This document shows, one piece after another, positions 33,530-44,584 of a stretch of DNA of 64,000 bases. Position numbers and translations under genes: made by a program. The stretch's first letter is position 1; each line of letters opens with the position of its first letter. Below the pieces are notes generated by a model, which was not told the DNA's origin, did no database searches, and saw only the letters and a program-made list of their open reading frames with translations. Origin of the DNA: Selaginella moellendorffii (taxonomy: Eukaryota > Streptophyta > Lycopodiopsida > Selaginellales > Selaginellaceae); contig NW_003314288.1 of NCBI RefSeq assembly GCF_000143415.4, forward strand, positions 270,002 through 334,001. Direction: 5' to 3'.

Positions 33530-35800
33530 TGTATGGAAACACTGGTTGTCTATGCGTGGTGTGGGCATTTGGAGGAATCAAGAAGGATCTTTGATGCATT
33601 GCCGGCCAAGAACATCGCGTCATGGATGGCGCTCGTGAGCGTGTATGCCGAGAGTGGGCATCCGGGCGAGGCCAAGGCAGCATTCAATCGAATGGCGGTG
33701 CGGGATGTAGTTTCCTCCACTGCGATGGTCAAGGCGCTGGGCGATTGCGGGCGGATTGGATCGAGCAAGGCAGTGTTTGATGCGATGCCCGAGAGGAACT
33801 GCAAGATGTGGGCGATGCTGCTGCGGGGATTTGCTCGTGGCGGAGAGATTGGGCGAGCGAGAGAAGTGCTGGATCGGATGCCCAAGACGAATGTGGTAGC
33901 ATGGACGATCCTCGTGCAGGGTTTTGCGCAGCACGGGCAAGTGGGCGATGCGAAGGCTGCGTTTGATTCCATGCCCGAGAAGAACAGAAAAACATGCTGA
34001 TGGAGTTGCATGGGCAACGTTTCTTACCACGTGTAAAAACCACGGGGAGATGAATTGAGGGAGCTAGTCCAGCCTTGTGAATGATGCATTGCCTTATGTG
34101 ATGCTGGAGAACATCTTCAGAGCAGTTCAGACTTGATGTGTTGACCCAAACATCGATCGTTGATATCCAGCCATTCCGTGAGCCGCCCCATCCCCCATGG
34201 ATGGAGAGCGGGACGCACAGAGGATTGAGCATAGGAGAGTCTTCATGAGGAGCATAGTCTTCGAGGATAACATATGGAACACAGAGAGGAGAACATATGA
34301 AGCATGTCGGGAGGCAACGAATGTTAAGTGCAGTCAGCAATGCAAGATCCAATGCTGCTGTTGTGAATTTCAGCAGCAGCACTGCACTCCTCCTGCTCCA
34401 CGTGCCATGCTAGGCGTGGCAATCCAGATTCTCAAGACCATGCCGGTGAGAGTGAGCCGTGGAAGTCTCTCATGAGCTCTTGTTGAAAGTGGGAAGTAGT
34501 GGTGTGGAAAGCTTGCGTTTGAGGCGCGGGTGGAGATGGGCTCATTGCAGTAAGGTGATAGCTCGTTCCCATTGTCTTCCTTTTGTATCCTATCTCCCTC
34601 CAGATGCATGGGACATCCGCTTGCAAAGCATTGCACAGCATGTTGCTGGAGCTGGGCCTCAGCCCATTCGTTGATGGCTAGCATTTACGAAGGCTTCACT
34701 GGATGTTGATACAGAGAATTAAGTTTAAAGACAATTGGCCCACTTTTATGATGGGCTTAATCTATGGTGACTGGATTGTTCTTTGCAAAGCATGTATGCA
34801 AGGCGATTTTACAAGGAAATTTATCAAATCTTCCGCAAAGTCAATGCCATAATCTGTCAAGAACCAAATCCTTGGAGAGCTTTAGGAATTAATATATGCA
34901 TAATGAAGGATAGTTAAGTAATTTGATGATGAGAAGTTTGACATATGTCATCAAACATATTATCTAGCATAACAATCAGGGATGCTCAACATCCCAAACA
35001 ATTCTCCCCATTGGAAATAAGAAATATCACAAGTGCCATTTCCTACTCATCTATTCCCTTTGAAAACTTTCTTTCTATTCTGCAGGGTGGAGTTTTATAT
35101 ATAATGTTGTTGTATAGAGCACTATTGCTTCTTCAATGGCAACTAGCACTTGTTCAATGTTTCATGACCAATCTATTCTCTTCTCTTCCAATATCATGGA
35201 ATATAAGTATATGAAAATTTTCAAAACTAACATGTTGGAGTACAATCTTAATCATTCTTAAACTCTTAGGAATACTAGACTCAACTAGAGATATACTTCA
35301 GTTCCCTTTAATCTTCCAGTCTAGCATCATTCCAAATCCAGTATTGGTATTCAGATTAGAATAGTGCTAGCCTTTTGAGACAAGTATAATAGTTGTTTTG
35401 AATCATTAGGATCATCCTTTAGTGATTTTAATCTACATTGAGTTATAATTTAAATAGATTGCTACTTTGTCCTCTATGACATGCTAGATGGAGAAAAAGT
35501 GTTATATAAGCTCATATTTTTAATGCATCAAGTATTCTTTACAAATCAGATATTTATTTTAATAGCTTTTTTTCTGCAGGCTATTTGCAAAAGAACACCC
35601 ACAAGGTGTATTACCTGTTTAGTATTTGCACACATATATTCTTTACTTTTCCACAATACCTATCTTTTATGGCTTCAGTTAAGTTATAGTCATTTACACC
35701 TTTGAGTATTTCTTCAATTTAGGCATTATATTTTTGGTTTGCTTAAGCAAACCAACATAGGATATACCTGGGTATTCTTGAATATTCTATAATTTAATTT
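33530..35800 (+). repeat. Duplicated segment, copy C (direct arm)
   Basis: Matches copies A and B. The noncoding downstream part (34065-35800) parallels B through the microhomologous blocks near 34690, 35080 and 35270-35420. No gene is supported in the noncoding part. Confidence 0.78.
33533..34064 (+). pseudogene. PPR pseudogene, copy C
   Basis: An open frame (33533-34000) carries five S-type PPR motifs (METLVVYAWCGHLEESRRIF onward) without the deletions seen in copy A. After EKN it jumps to the distal part of the gene (ADGVAWATFLT...), skipping about 620 bp present in copies A and B, and the frame ends. It is an internally deleted copy. No targeting segment precedes it. Confidence 0.7.
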
Positions 35801-36227
35801 TTGATATTTATTTAGAATAATTTTGTGTTTATAAATTTAAAACATTTTAATAATGGTCATCACGTTGACTACATGGCAAAAAGATGTTCTAATGTATTTT
35901 CAAAGCTTTTAAATCTGAGAAGTACTAGTTCAATGTTTGGACATGTGTTTGCGGGTGTGATTTTGTGGCGAGGAAGCAGGAGCAACAGGAGGTCCTCCAG
36001 ACAAGCTAACTTCTCAAGTTTAACCAGCTGCCACCTCCATGCAAGGGTACTTTCCACGAGCTCAAAGGGTACAGGGCTAGCTCTTGATTTTTTTTGGTTG
36101 TTCTCTAGGCTCCAATCTGTTAGGAGTGATGCAAAGAGACTGTTATGATCAGGCCAGGGATTTCCAACCCAAAGCTATGTTTCTCATACCTGAAAAGAAA
36201 TATACATATCCTCTTGTAGTTTCTCTT
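35801..36227. other. No recognisable gene
   Basis: Spacer between copy C and the fucosidase fragment. Confidence 0.3.
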
Positions 36228-36915
36228 CTAAATAGAAGACAAGTGCCTGAGGTTGTACATATCGAAGTACAAACCAAAGAAGCAGATCAATGGATCTCCC
36301 CGCGACGCGTCAATCAGCAGTCGAACGAGCCGAGCAGCGCATTCTTGATCCTCTTCCAGTCGATCCACTTTCCTGTAACCAATGGTGCTACCGTTGCTCA
36401 CCAGGTACCAGCCCAGCTCGCTGTCCCATGCCTCGACGTGATATTCCATGACCCTTTGTCCCATGTTTACTGGCTCTCGGATCTCCAGTGCGTTGAACTT
36501 TGAGACCTTGCCAAGATCAAGCTCGATCCAGCCGGTCGACTCCCCTTGCATTGGAGCCCAGAAAGTTTCCATACACTCGTCAAGGATTTGCTTCGGCCCA
36601 AACGAAGAGCTGCGAATGCTGCTTGCTGTCACGGACAAGGGATTCGCTGCTAAGTTGACGCTGAAGATGGAATCTACGGCGGAGCTAAACCGCTCCAGCG
36701 TCTGGAAGTCGGATTCGTCGATCAGTCCCGACGAGTTTGGAGGGACGTTGAGCAGGAGCAAGCAGTTCCTGGCGGATGATTTGTAGAAAACGTCGAGCAG
36801 CTGCTCCAGGGATTTTGGAGCCTCGTTCCTGTGCCAAAACCAACCGGGCCTGATGGAGATATCGCACTCCGGAGGGAGCCAGTCGGTTCCAGCACCAGAC
36901 ATCAAGTACCTGTTG
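36228..36915 (-). pseudogene. Alpha-L-fucosidase (GH29), C-terminal fragment
   Basis: The frame reads GTDWLPPECDISIRPGWFWH, then LLLLNVPPNSSGL, then SFGPKQILDE, GWIELDLGKVSKFNALEIRE and GQRVMEYHVEAW. These are the end of the GH29 catalytic barrel and the beta-sandwich tail of plant alpha-L-fucosidase 1, which trims fucose from cell-wall xyloglucan and glycoproteins. The N-terminal two thirds, with the nucleophile, is absent. Upstream the frame continues into a GC-rich repeat (36916-37001, GGAEATAGGVQAAPGGAQA) unlike the family. The fragment ends in a normal-looking way (FFGLYFDMYNLR). It is probably a truncated gene; an N-terminal part elsewhere cannot be excluded. Confidence 0.8.
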
Positions 36916-37330
36916 ATGTTGCGAATTGGATCGCCGGACGTGGCTTGGGCTCCTCCGGGCGCGGCTTGGACTCCTCCCGCTGTGGCTTCGGCTCCTCCCA
37001 CCGAGGCTTGGCCTTCTCCTGGCGATGATCCATGGCCTCCTCCTCCCGGAGAAGAACCGCGGCGTCTACTCTAGGAGGAGTAGAACCATGGCCTCCTCCT
37101 CCCGGGGCACCCCCTCCTCGAGCCGCCTCAGAACCATGGCCTAATCCTCCCGGGGCCAGATTCAGAGATCCGCGGCCAACCCCGGCCACCCCGCGCCCTC
37201 CTCCCACTCCATGGCCACCTCTCCCTCCATGGGCACCTCTTCCTCCTCCTGTTGGTGAAGATAGAGCACGAGCAGGCCCAGATCCAGCTCGATCGGCCCC
37301 ATTTCGCAGATGTTTCCTCTTCCAACCCTA
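36916..37330. repeat. GC-rich low-complexity block beside the fucosidase fragment
   Basis: Built of CTCCTCC/GGCTTGG-type words giving Gly/Pro/Arg-rich frames on both strands. The open frames are a by-product of composition. It sits at the truncation point of the fucosidase. Confidence 0.5.
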
Positions 37331-38531
37331 AAATCGGGCCGTGCCGATCTTCTCGAATATTTCCGGAATAATTTTTAACAACTTCTTAGATTTGGTCGGG
37401 GTTTTTGAAAATTACTTAAGAATCCTCCCTTTTGTTTTCGTGCGAATCCAAAATACTAATAATTTTCCCATAAAAAATAGGGTAAGTACATTACTTTAGC
37501 TTAAGTTATTGTGCAAATAGGGAAAACGTAAATTTTGAACTTTAATTTTCGGGTAACTCTTACTCTTATAAACATCTCTAAACATGCTCATTTAATTAAC
37601 CACCAATGAACGGCAAAGATATCTTTACCAGCACTAATTTTCTAAAAAATTAAAAGCAAAGAAGATATTATCAAACACAACTCAATCACACAATATTTGG
37701 AGCTGGAAGAATTGAATCCAACTTAATTTCAGCAAACTGATGAGGATGGACAATTTTTATTTTCATTTCTTTTGCACTTCTTAATTTACATTTCTTAATT
37801 TGTTTCTACTCTTCTTATACACACTTCTTCGGTGTATTTGGCCCATTATATTTAGCTGAAACACATGTACATGTACACTAGTACACTACGTACTAAGCCT
37901 ATGATACACACTTGTTGCTAATTCTCAACGATTTGTGCATCTGCTGGTTGATACACACACACACACACACTGTGTAGGGCTAGCTCCATCCACAAGAGAG
38001 CCTGGGCACCAGAGGCTGGAAGAAGTCGTCACAGGAGAGAGCAAGCAGGTCACCACTCACGACAAGCTCAAAAAATCTGGAAGGAAGACGTCGCCGAGGA
38101 GCTGGTGAGTACATTGCAAGAAACAAATGCTGTCGTCACCAGCTTCCACACGTCTTTCAACGTGCTCTAGGAGCACAAACCCAAAGTTGGTCATGCCGCA
38201 AGCCGCCATCACCTTGCTCCCGGAACATGAGGCGGTACTTGCTATCAGCCTTCATACTAAGGCTTATTATCTGAATCTGGGTGCTCTGTTTTGGGGCACC
38301 TGTTGGCAGGTTTAGTCAGCATTCCCCGATTCTGCTACCAAAAAGAAATTTAAATTTAAGACAACCTCCTTTTGCATAGTTTTAACTTTTAAATGTTATT
38401 TTTTTCTCCGTGAAGTTCAGGTTGGCGGCGGTACTTTGACGAGGCATGCTCACTCAGCGCCCCATGTTTCTGCTTGACTCACGGAGGGTTTAAAACCAGG
38501 GATAACTGCAAGAAAGAGCACTGACATGTTT
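37331..38531. other. No recognisable gene; one (AC)n microsatellite
   Basis: AT-rich spacer. A short ACACAC run lies at about 37953-37970. No frame is convincing. Confidence 0.4.
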
Positions 38532-41500
38532 TCAAAAGTAGTTGTCACAGGAACATCTGCCATCCTGGAACACATGAACCCGACTGGCATCTTTGCAGAT
38601 GATTAGCCTTTTTTCCAGCTTAGAGATGAGAGCAGTGGCCACATGGCAATCGTCACAAACTCGGAGATTTTTCACAATTCTGATGGTCTCCTTCTGGTGT
38701 GAGTTCACCAGAGCACACCCCAGCGCAAGCTTCTCACTGTGGCCGCACAGGTGATCCTCTTTCTCTTCCTTGGGTATGTCTTTTAGAACGTTGATCACAT
38801 CGCTCGCGTACCCCTCCTCTTTCATTCTCAGCAACAATTGCTGGAGCTTGGCCGCAATCTCGTTGCTCTGTGAGTGACTCCTATCCCCGACAGAAAAAGA
38901 ATGCACTTTTCCTGAGCTAACATCCGTCCACCAGCTTCTCCCGGGCTCCCTGAAGCTGCCTTCACCTCTCATTCTCTCCACAACAGCGGCCCTTTCACTG
39001 AGCATCCCCAGGTTTCCAAATATATTGGCCATCAATGCGTAGGGCGTGCCGCTCTTGGGATCCATCTCCACAAGACGCTCAAACGCGAGTTTGCCGATCG
39101 TGTAATTCTTCCACTTCCGGCAGGCTCCGAGCAGGGACGTCCAAACCACTGCATCCGGTTCAAAAGGCATGGCTCTGAGAACTCTCACAGCTTCGTCGAG
39201 GAGGTTAGCTCGCCCGAGCATATCGATCAGGCACACATAATGCTCCAGACGTGGCTTGACTCCATACTGCTTGGGCATTTCATCCAGAAGCTGCCTTCCT
39301 TTCCCGACCAGACCACCATGGCTGCAAGCGTTCAACACCGAAACAAAACTCACATCGTCAGCTTTACAGCCCTCCTCCTGAGTCATGGAATAGAAACGCT
39401 CCAAGGCCTCGATCGATCGGCCCTGGAGAGTGTAAGCCTGTATGAGAGAGTTCCAGAGAGCCGTGTCGTCCCGAGCTCGGCACTCGTCAAACGCTTCCTG
39501 AGCAGAATCAACATCGCCACATTTGCCGTAGAAGCTCACCAGGCTGGAGCCCAGAACTGGATTGTTTTTCAGCAGCCCTTTATGCTTCGCCAGCTGGTGA
39601 ATCTCCCTCCCGAGCTTGATCGCCATCACACTCCCGCAAGCAACAAGGACACAGGTGTAGGTGCAAGCATCAGCTTGAATGGTGTTATCAGCTCTCAGGG
39701 CAGAGTAATACTCCAGAGCAAGTTCAGCTCGCCCGTTCGTGTTGCAGCCCTGGATGATCGCAGTGTAGGACACAACACTCCGAGTTCCCATGGAGTTGAA
39801 AATCTTGCGAGCCTCCTCAAGCTCGCCACACTTGCAATACATGTCTACCAGGCAATTCGCCACGAACAGATCTAGCTGTTTCTTCTCCTTGCTCAGCATT
39901 GAATGGATCTCCATCCCGATGCGTAGAGCTCTCTCCCTCTTCTCGCTGGATTCGGTAGCAAGTGTGGAGCAGGCACTGATCACCACGACATGAGTCCGAT
40001 CGTCGGGTTGAATGGTGTTATCAGCTCTCAGGGCAGAGTAGTACTCCAGAGCAAGTTCAGCTCGCCCGTTCGTGTTGCACCCCTGGATGATCGCGGTGTA
40101 GGGCACAACACTCCGAGTTCCCATGGAGTGGAAAATCTTGCGAGCCTCCTCAAGCTCGCCACACTTGCAGTACATGTCTACCAGGCAATTCGCCACGAAC
40201 AGATCTAGCTGTTTCTTCTCCTTGCTCAGCATTGAATGGATCTCCATCCCGATGCGTAGAGCTCTCTCCCTCTTCTCGCTGGATTCGGCAGCAAGTGTGG
40301 AGCAGGCGCTGATCACCACGACATGAGTCCGATCGTCGGGTTGAATGGTGTTATCAGCTCTCAGGGCAGAGTAGTACTCCAGAGCAAGTTCAGCTCGCCC
40401 GTTCGTGTTGCACCCCTGGATGATCGCGGTGTAGGACACAACACTCCGAGTTCCCATGGAGTGGAAAATCTTGCAAGCCTCCTCAAGCTCGCCACACTTG
40501 CAGTACATGTCTACCAGGCAAGTCGCCATGTACAGACCTAGATGTTTCTTCTCCTTGCTCAGTACTGAATGGACTTCCATCCCGATGCGTAGAGCTCTCT
40601 CCCTCTTCTCGCTGGATTCGGTAGCAAGTGTGGAGCAGGCGCTGATCACCGCAACATGTGTCCGATCGTTGGGTTGAATGGTGGTACAAGCTCTCAGGGC
40701 AGAGTAGTACTCCAGAGCAAGTTGAGCTCGCCCGTTCGTGTTGCACCCCTGGATGATCGCAGTGTAGGACACAACACTCCGAGTTCCCATGGAGTGGAAA
40801 ATCTTGCGAGCCTCCTCAAGCTCGCCACACTTGCAGTACATGTCTACCAGGCAATTCGCCACGAACAGACCTAGATGTTTCTTCTCCTTGCTCAGTACTG
40901 AATGGACTTCCATCCCGATGCGTAGAGCTCTCTCCCTCTTCTCGCTGGCAGTAGCAAGTGTGGAGCAGGCGCTGATCACCGCGACATGTGTCCAATCGTC
41001 GGGTTGAATGGTGTTATCAGCTCTCAGGGCAGAGTAGTACTCCAGAGCAAGTTCAGCTCGCCCGTTCGAGCCGCAGCCGTGGATGATCGCGTTGTAGGAC
41101 ACAACACTCCGAGTTCCCATGGAGTGGAAAATCTTGCGAGCCTCCTCAAGCTCGCCACACTTGCAGTACATGTCTACCAGGCAAGTCGCCACGAACAGAT
41201 CTAGCTGTTTCTTCTCCTTGCTCAGCATTGAATGGATCTCCATCCCGATGCGTAGAGCTCTCTCCCTCTTCTCGCTGGATTCGGTAGCAAGTCTGGAGCA
41301 GGCGCTGATCACCGCGACATGTGTCCGATCGTTGGGTTGAATGGTGGTACAAGCTCTCAGGGCAGAGTAGTACTCCAGAGCGAGTTCAGCTTGCCCGTTC
41401 GAGCCGCAGCCCTGGATGATCGCGTTGTAGGACACAACACTCCGGGTTCCCATGGAGTCGAAAATCTTGCGAGCCTCCTCAAGCTCGCCACACTTGCAGT

Positions 41501-41825
41501 ACATATCGATCAATCCCGTCAACAAGTAGATGTTGCTTTTGTGCTCATCACTCTTGAGCACAGCTTCATGGGCTTGTTTTCCCAAAGAAAGGGATCTGCT
41601 CTCAGCTGAGTCTCTCACGCGGTGTATCAGCCTCCCTAAACTCACCGGTTCAGCTACAGGTGGGGTATGTGGAGATTTGTAGCGGGCCGTGGTGGCCTTA
41701 CCTACAGCTGGGTCAGCGAGCGACTCGAGTTTTGCAGAGACCCAGGTTGGTGATTTCCTGTTGGCGATCCCTCTCTCCGGTAGAAACATGTTTGAAACTG
41801 CATGAGATTGTTGCACACACACCAC
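38532..41825 (-). CDS. PPR-DYW protein, organellar RNA-editing type
   Basis: One intronless frame of 1097 codons from ATG at 41825. After a basic N terminus of about 60 residues (possible transit peptide) come PLS triplets of 111 residues. Six are almost identical, each with SVVSY(N/T)AIIQGC, RTHVAVISACS and LVDMYCKCGELEEARKIF. Further motifs, an E domain (YALMANIFGNLGMLSE), a PG box (EPGRSWW) and a DYW deaminase domain follow. The deaminase has HSEKLA and CDDCH, the zinc and catalytic residues, and ends CSCDNYF instead of the usual CSCxDYW. Such proteins convert C to U in mitochondrial or plastid RNA. The frame is unbroken. Confidence 0.93.
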   Translation of the reverse strand: MVCVQQSHAVSNMFLPERGIANRKSPTWVSAKLESLADPAVGKATTARYKSPHTPPVAEPVSLGRLIHRVRDSAESRSLSLGKQAHEAVLKSDEHKSNIYLLTGLIDMYCKCGELEEARKIFDSMGTRSVVSYNAIIQGCGSNGQAELALEYYSALRACTTIQPNDRTHVAVISACSRLATESSEKRERALRIGMEIHSMLSKEKKQLDLFVATCLVDMYCKCGELEEARKIFHSMGTRSVVSYNAIIHGCGSNGRAELALEYYSALRADNTIQPDDWTHVAVISACSTLATASEKRERALRIGMEVHSVLSKEKKHLGLFVANCLVDMYCKCGELEEARKIFHSMGTRSVVSYTAIIQGCNTNGRAQLALEYYSALRACTTIQPNDRTHVAVISACSTLATESSEKRERALRIGMEVHSVLSKEKKHLGLYMATCLVDMYCKCGELEEACKIFHSMGTRSVVSYTAIIQGCNTNGRAELALEYYSALRADNTIQPDDRTHVVVISACSTLAAESSEKRERALRIGMEIHSMLSKEKKQLDLFVANCLVDMYCKCGELEEARKIFHSMGTRSVVPYTAIIQGCNTNGRAELALEYYSALRADNTIQPDDRTHVVVISACSTLATESSEKRERALRIGMEIHSMLSKEKKQLDLFVANCLVDMYCKCGELEEARKIFNSMGTRSVVSYTAIIQGCNTNGRAELALEYYSALRADNTIQADACTYTCVLVACGSVMAIKLGREIHQLAKHKGLLKNNPVLGSSLVSFYGKCGDVDSAQEAFDECRARDDTALWNSLIQAYTLQGRSIEALERFYSMTQEEGCKADDVSFVSVLNACSHGGLVGKGRQLLDEMPKQYGVKPRLEHYVCLIDMLGRANLLDEAVRVLRAMPFEPDAVVWTSLLGACRKWKNYTIGKLAFERLVEMDPKSGTPYALMANIFGNLGMLSERAAVVERMRGEGSFREPGRSWWTDVSSGKVHSFSVGDRSHSQSNEIAAKLQQLLLRMKEEGYASDVINVLKDIPKEEKEDHLCGHSEKLALGCALVNSHQKETIRIVKNLRVCDDCHVATALISKLEKRLIICKDASRVHVFQDGRCSCDNYF
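39669..41470 (-). repeat. Six 333-bp tandem repeats coding PLS triplets
   Basis: Equivalent points recur at about 39681, 40014, 40347, 40680, 41010 and 41343: spacings 333, 333, 333, 330 and 333 bp, with very few differences. Each unit encodes one P-L-S triplet of 111 residues (110 in one unit). Confidence 0.93.
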
Positions 41826-42300
41826 ACAAACCCTAGCGCCGCACGCATACCCTAGAAATCCCGATTTGTTAGTACTTAACTGTAGCAGTAAAAAGCTCGT
41901 GTTTTCCTGTTTTTTCTTTTTCTAATTCTTATCCTTTTTAAACTTTACAATGTCACAGCTTAACTGCAGCAGCTTAGATGTTTATTGTCTCTTTGATTGG
42001 GCAGTGACCTCCACCAAAGAGAAGGTCACCAGAGCCATAGCACACACCATCAAGACAATCATCAGTGCTCCATCAAGATTATAAATTGAGTGTGAAAGGG
42101 AATAAAAGTTACCAACTTAAACTTAATATATCGTAAAGTCAGGTATTTGTTTAACGTCCGCTTGGAGCAAACCCTGCTCATCGGATGGCCTCATGACAAC
42201 CCATTACAACCCAGGATGAAAACTCCACATCAAAGCTTAAGGCAGCATCGCTTGTGATCGCCTTCATCTTGCTTTACAAACTGAAGTTATCGAGGTTCGT
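41826..42300. other. No recognisable gene
   Basis: Upstream region of the PPR-DYW gene. No TATA box near the start is obvious. Confidence 0.3.
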
Positions 42301-42309
42301 GATTGGATA

Positions 42310-42958
42310 ATGCTTGATGGTGCTGAGACTCAAATCATCTTTGTTATGGAAACAACCCCATCACCTCAAGGCATTGTTTTTTATCCCCATAACAGTGGTG
42401 CACTGTTTCCATGTATAGTTCCCGAGGAGGTCCCAGTTCCCAGGATGGCCTTCGGTAAAAGGATCAGGACGCTACATCAGAGAGGGAAATACACTGAACT
42501 GGATCCTAAGGTTCAACTGGGAGAATGCTCTGCAATACACTAGTTTGGGGAGTACCTAAATCTGATTTTATATAGGATCCGGCTCAGTTATCCTGGAGTT
42601 CAGTGTGTCTTTTTTTATGTACAGGTCTAAGCATGGCAGAGAGCTTTTGATGGATAAAATTGACACCAGGCTTATGCGGAAGTTGAAGAATCGGAAGTAC
42701 ATTGTGAACATGTGGAAGACACTGGTGGAAGCTAAGGTAAGCTGGCTTCTTGTGCAGGACAGCATCGCTGTTGGTGATTGGCTCACAGTTCACAAAACTC
42801 TGTGTATTCTATGCAACGAAAACCCCGTGGAGATGCTTGAACACCCCTTCACATGCAAATTTGCAGTTGTATTTGGCTCTTTGATCAGAGATCTAGGTCC
42901 AGAATCAGCTGGTTCATCACGAAATACGGTGACATTTTTCCCTCTGCTCCAACTATGA
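42310..42958 (+). pseudogene. Possible LINE reverse-transcriptase tail
   Basis: Two frames (42310-42543 and 42605-42958) contain WLTVHKTLCILCNENPVEML followed by EHPFTCKF. This resembles the zinc-binding tail of plant LINE polyproteins (C-x2-C-x(n)-E-x(n)-H-x(n)-C). Evidence is thin; no RT or endonuclease core is seen nearby. Confidence 0.35.
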
Positions 42959-43119
42959 TGAACAGTGGTGAGGAGAGAGAAGCTAGCAAAGCATCCCGCT
43001 AACAAAACCACTAACTGTCTCACGTGACACAACACCTCCAGCCATTAACGGGGTCAGAAAAGAAAGAAAGGATAGGAGCAAGCGACTACTTCTCCTCTTC
43101 CTCTGGAATGTCATCCAGT

Positions 43120-44580
43120 CATACTCAAAATTAGGAAACAACATCATCCTCAACTTCCCATGTAGCATCATATGGAGAATAACCATTCCACTGAACAAGT
43201 AACTCTCTCCAAGTCTTACGATGTGTGCGCGCTAGCCGTTGCTATAACACACAAGTAGGGCCAACCTTCAAACATCTATCTCTGGAATCTTGATGGCAGA
43301 CTGGTCCAAGATATTACCAGAATGCAAACATGCCTTCAACTTCCTACATAGAAGACGGGATGAATCTTCACACCACTAGGCAAGTCTAGTTGATAGGCAA
43401 GGTCTCCAACTCGTTTGAGAATAATCCAAGGCCTACAGTACTGTGGCGACAACTTAGAACTACCTCCACCTTGAAGAGCTCACTGAGCTTCAGACAACTG
43501 AAGGAAAACCTTGTCTCCAACCTGAAACTGCTTGTGCTGACAATGCTCATCAGCCAACTCCTTTGCCTGGTGCACCTTAAGAGAAGCCAAGTTCATACCA
43601 ACAGGGGACCGAGGTTGAAAGCCATACATTGCCATAAACAGAGCCATCTCAATAGCCAAATGGAAGGCACAGTTATGGGCAAACTCTAACAAAGGCAAGT
43701 ACTTCTCCCAAATACCTTGCCTCTTCAGATGACCAACAAACGATCTCAGCATGTCTTCCAGCACCTAATTAACTTGTTTTGTTTGTCCATCTGACAGTGG
43801 ATGCTCATGCTCAGCTTTGTCTCAAGCTTCTGGAACACCGTATGCCAAAACACCAAAGTGAACGTGGGATCCCGATCACTTACAACATCCTTAGGCAGCC
43901 CATAGAGAAATACAGCTGAGCAAGGTCAAAAGCCTTAGCATTCGTTTTCACAAGGAAGAAGTGAGCCAACATCATCACACAATCCACAACAACCCAGATA
44001 GCATTATTGTCTTGAAGTGCGTACTATGAAACTCATAGAAAATGCTATGAGGTTAACTATGGTAGAGACCTTTATGCTTCTGACAATCCATTGTGACTGC
44101 CTGACCGGTCTAACAACTGTGCACATACTTATCAACACCTAACTTCATTCCAGGCCAAAATAAATGCATCTCTACCAAAACACATGTCCTCGATGTCCTG
44201 CACTTGGTGCAACGGACACTCTTACAGAATCCATTGTCAATGACTATCTGAGTCTTTTGAGGATCTTCCCCCACACAGCATCTCGTGGCACCACATGTCC
44301 GAGATAGGTGATCTCCTCTAAGAAGAACTCACACTTTGACAGTTTAGAATACAGCTTGTTCTCCCTGAATAGCGGCAACATTTGCCTCACATGCATTTCA
44401 TGTTCCTCCTTAGTCGTAGGACATCATCAAAGTAGTGTCTCACACATGAGATTGCATAACTCTATCAAAAGAACTGTTTGATAATAGTTAGCCTTGGCCA
44501 TCATATGAAGCAACATCTTTGCTGAGTTAGAAAAGACTCCTTGAGCATTCCAAAGCTTCAAAACGAGATAGTCAAAGGAT
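43120..44580 (-). mobile_element. Ty3/gypsy element 3, chromovirus remnant
   Basis: On the minus strand: an RT piece (about 44560-44270, with FDDV near the catalytic box and CEFFLEEITYLGHV), an integrase core (about 44060-43740, YGLPKDVVSDRDPTF) and the integrase C-terminal part (43764-43480, LEDMLRSFVGHLKRQGIWEKYL and GDKVFLQLS). It ends with a chromodomain piece near 43200-43130 (WNGYSPYDATWEVEDD). A terminal chromodomain identifies a chromovirus. RNase H is missing and stops are frequent. It abuts gypsy-2 at about 44580. Confidence 0.82.
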
Positions 44581-44584
44581 CTCA

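Noticed and set aside
36902-37207. Gly/Arg-rich frames on both strands near the fucosidase
   Set aside because: Explained by GC-rich low-complexity DNA; no family match and no clear start context.
39669-41470. Regular repeat array resembling a CRISPR
   Set aside because: Units are 333 bp, coding, without spacers, in a plant gene.
39240-41609. Many repeated plus-strand frames opposite the PPR-DYW gene
   Set aside because: They are antisense shadows of the 333-bp repeats; the minus frame is a complete PPR-DYW protein.
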